Positions 62,367 through 64,000 of a stretch of 64,000 nt of DNA are shown in pieces. Numbering within the stretch: position 1 is the first letter of the stretch; the number at the start of each line of letters is the position of its first letter. Position numbers and translations under genes: made by a program. This DNA is from Yinghuangia elevatio (lineage in GTDB: Bacteria; Actinomycetota; Actinomycetes; Streptomycetales; Streptomycetaceae), in the NCBI RefSeq assembly GCF_040649515.1, contig NZ_JBEZFP010000013.1, positions 1 through 64,000 on the forward strand, in the 5' to 3' direction. The notes under the pieces were generated by a model. That model ran no database searches. It was not told the DNA's origin and saw nothing but the letters and a program-made list of their open reading frames with translations.

Positions 62367-63386
62367 TCACACCGCGGAAACCGCGACGACCTCGGCCGCC
62401 TTCGCACACGCCGACGCATCGACGTCCATGTGTGTGACCAAACGGATCAGGCGCGGCCCGAACGCCGACACCAGCACCCCGGACTCGCGGCAGCGCGCCG
62501 CCACCTCCGCTGCTTCCGGACGCGGCTCCGGCAGCAGCACCAACACCACGTTCGTCTCCGGCGCCGCCACGTCGAGCCCGGCCTCGGTCAGGCGGTCGGC
62601 GACCAGTGCCGCGTGCGCGTGGTCCTCGGCCAGGCGGTCGATGTGCCGGTCGAGCGCGTACAGTCCGCCTGCCGCGAGGATCCCGGCCTGCCGCATCGCG
62701 CCGCCCATGCGGTGCCGCATGCGCCGCGCCTCGGGCATCCGGTCGCCCGGCAGCAGCACCACCGAACCGGCAGGCGCGCCAAGGCCCTTCGAGAGGCACA
62801 CGGACAGCGTGTCGAAGAGTTCGCCGTACGCCGCCAACGGCGTCCCGGTCGCGACGTGCGCATGCCAGATCCGCGCCCCGTCGCAGTGCAGCACCACATC
62901 GGCCGCCGACGTCAACTCCCGGATCGCGGCGAGCTGTTCCAGCGGATATACGGACCCGCCGCCGCGGTTGTGGGTCTGCTCGACGGCCACCGCACGCGTC
63001 CCGACCGTGTACGGGTCCCCGCGCCGCAGCAACCGCGCCACGTCCGCGGGCTCCAGAAGCCCGCGCGGGCTCAGCGCCGTCCGGGTCTGCACACCGCCGT
63101 GCCACGCCGCCGCGCCGTCCTCGTGGGCCACGATGTGCGCGTCCGCGTCGAGCACCAGTTCCTCGCCGGGGCCGACCGACATCCGCACCGCGATCTGGTT
63201 CGCCATGACGCCCGTGGGCGTGAAGAGGCCGACGTGCCGCCCGCCGAACAGTTCCGCGACGCGCTCCTCGAGGGCGCGTACGGTCGGGTCCTCGGCGTAG
63301 ACGTCGTCACCGACCTCGGCGTCGGCCATCGCGGCCCGCATCGCGGGGGTGGGACGGGTGACGGTGTCGCTGCGGAGATCAATCAC
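62367..63386 (-). CDS. ltaE: Low-specificity L-threonine aldolase (PLP-dependent)
   Basis: This enzyme cleaves L-threonine to glycine and acetaldehyde. The product has DLRSDTVTRPTPAMRAAMAD, EVGDDVYAEDPTV, GLFTPTGVMANQIA, EQTHNRGGG, LHCDGARIWHA and the PLP Lys in SVCLSKGLGAPAGSV. The GTG at 63386 (339 residues) is preferred to an ATG at 63410 because that ATG abuts a terminator hairpin and lacks a ribosome site. It is downstream of the DAHP synthase gene but separated by that terminator. Confidence 0.91.
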   Translation of the reverse strand: MIDLRSDTVTRPTPAMRAAMADAEVGDDVYAEDPTVRALEERVAELFGGRHVGLFTPTGVMANQIAVRMSVGPGEELVLDADAHIVAHEDGAAAWHGGVQTRTALSPRGLLEPADVARLLRRGDPYTVGTRAVAVEQTHNRGGGSVYPLEQLAAIRELTSAADVVLHCDGARIWHAHVATGTPLAAYGELFDTLSVCLSKGLGAPAGSVVLLPGDRMPEARRMRHRMGGAMRQAGILAAGGLYALDRHIDRLAEDHAHAALVADRLTEAGLDVAAPETNVVLVLLPEPRPEAAEVAARCRESGVLVSAFGPRLIRLVTHMDVDASACAKAAEVVAVSAV

Positions 63387-63410
63387 GGTTCCAGCCTGCC
63401 ATCCGGACAT

Positions 63411-63450
63411 GGCGAAGGGGCGTACACATTGCCGCGTACGCCCCTTCGCC
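63411..63450 (-). terminator. Stem-loop terminator after the DAHP synthase gene
   Basis: A perfect 15-bp stem (GGCGAAGGGGCGTAC and its complement) with a 10-nt loop lies 52 bases after the DAHP synthase stop. Confidence 0.85.
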
Positions 63451-63501
63451 GCCGATTCATCGCATTGCCGCCCGCTTGGGCGGGTCCGCGGACCTTGCGG
63501 A

Positions 63502-64000
63502 TCAGTGCCCCCGGTACATCTCCGCGACCAGGAACGCGAGGTCGAGCGACTGGCTGCGGTTGAGCCGCGGGTCGCACGCCGTCTCGTAGCGCTGGTGCAG
63601 GTCGTCGACGAAGATCTCGTCGCCGCCGCCGACGCACTCGGTCACGTCGTCGCCGGTCAGTTCGACGTGGATGCCGCCCGGGTGGGTGCCCAGCGCGCGG
63701 TGCACCTCGAAGAAGCCCTTGACCTCGTCGAGGACGTCGTCGAAGCGACGGGTCTTGTGCCCGCTGGACGCCTCGAACGTGTTGCCGTGCATCGGGTCGC
63801 ACACCCACGCGACCTGCGCACCGGACGCGGTGACCTTCTCCACCAGGGTCGGCAGCGCGTCGCGCACCTTGCCCGCACCCATGCGGATGATGAAGGTCAG
63901 GCGGCCGGCCTCGCGGTTCGGGTCGAGCTTGTCGATCAGCGCGAGCGCGTCCTCGGGGGTCGTGGTCGGGCCGAGCTTGACGCCGATCGGGTTGCGGATG
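63502..64000 (-). CDS. Class II 3-deoxy-D-arabino-heptulosonate 7-phosphate (DAHP) synthase, 5' part outside window
   Basis: The first enzyme of the shikimate pathway, plant/actinobacterial class II type. The visible C-terminal about 165 residues read IRNPIGVKLGPTTTPEDALA, LTFIIRMGAGKVRDALPTLV, WVCDPMHGNTFEASSGHKTR, GGIHVELTGDDVTECVGG and YETACDPRLNRSQSLDLAFL, with the metal-binding His, Glu and Asp residues. The reading frame enters from beyond 64000 on the minus strand. Confidence 0.95.
   Translation of the reverse strand, partial: IRNPIGVKLGPTTTPEDALALIDKLDPNREAGRLTFIIRMGAGKVRDALPTLVEKVTASGAQVAWVCDPMHGNTFEASSGHKTRRFDDVLDEVKGFFEVHRALGTHPGGIHVELTGDDVTECVGGGDEIFVDDLHQRYETACDPRLNRSQSLDLAFLVAEMYRGH

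Overview
This 64-kb window is core chromosome of a high-GC actinomycete. Gene order and families point to the Streptomycetaceae: a division/cell-wall (dcw) cluster, LL-DAP-type peptidoglycan genes, a DUF3040 protein, a DUF6504/SAV_6107/dnaE2/dinB cassette, an ECF41 sigma factor and a PASTA kinase next to thiamine genes. No rRNA, tRNA, insertion sequence, prophage or CRISPR array was seen.

Layout. (1) 1-16.7 kb, minus strand: ftsZ (3' end outside), ftsQ, murG, ftsW, murD, mraY, murF, murE, ftsI, ftsL, rsmH, mraZ. Most junctions are 4-nt GTGA/TTGA overlaps, so the genes look translationally coupled. A promoter carrying a 10-bp-periodic array of MraZ boxes lies upstream of mraZ. (2) 16.9-22.6 kb, plus strand: beta-carbonic anhydrase, then a MoxR ATPase-DUF58-transglutaminase operon closed by a 20-bp-stem terminator. 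(3) 23-27 kb: a large three-part protein of unknown function, a polysaccharide deacetylase divergent from a MerR regulator, and a DUF3040 protein. (4) 27.6-34.9 kb, minus strand: DUF6504, SAV_6107-type HEPN protein, DnaE2, methyltransferase and DinB behind a perfect LexA box, which is a probable SOS mutagenesis cassette. (5) 35-42 kb: ArsC-like protein, DUF4126 protein, a degraded PP2C-like fragment, GntR regulator plus ACC deaminase, and an IclR regulator divergent from a peptide-type solute-binding lipoprotein. (6) 42-48.8 kb: TetR/P450 divergent pair, an unusual membrane protein, ECF41 sigma factor with its own recognisable promoter divergent from a phytoene-desaturase-like oxidoreductase, and a Gly/Tyr-rich membrane protein. 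(7) 48.9-60.2 kb: metF, polyprenyl synthetase, a secreted or anchored guanyl RNase with a barstar-like inhibitor, thiE with an Rv2175c-like regulator, an FAD reductase, a TPP riboswitch driving thiO-thiS-thiG, and a PASTA Ser/Thr kinase. (8) 60.3-64 kb: molybdopterin oxidoreductase, bacterioferritin and bacterioferritin-associated ferredoxin each behind a candidate iron box, threonine aldolase, and a partial class II DAHP synthase.

The most unusual points are these. The ftsZ frame runs, at the window edge, into a segment that reads as the C-terminal TGS region of the GTPase YchF; this may be a chimera or an assembly error. FtsI carries an Arg/Asp/Gly-rich cytoplasmic tail of about 480 residues. 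An SOS-controlled HEPN-DnaE2-DinB cassette is present. Several divergent regulator/target pairs have palindromic operators that can be read directly. All functional calls come from reading the sequence and from remembered family knowledge; no database search was run.
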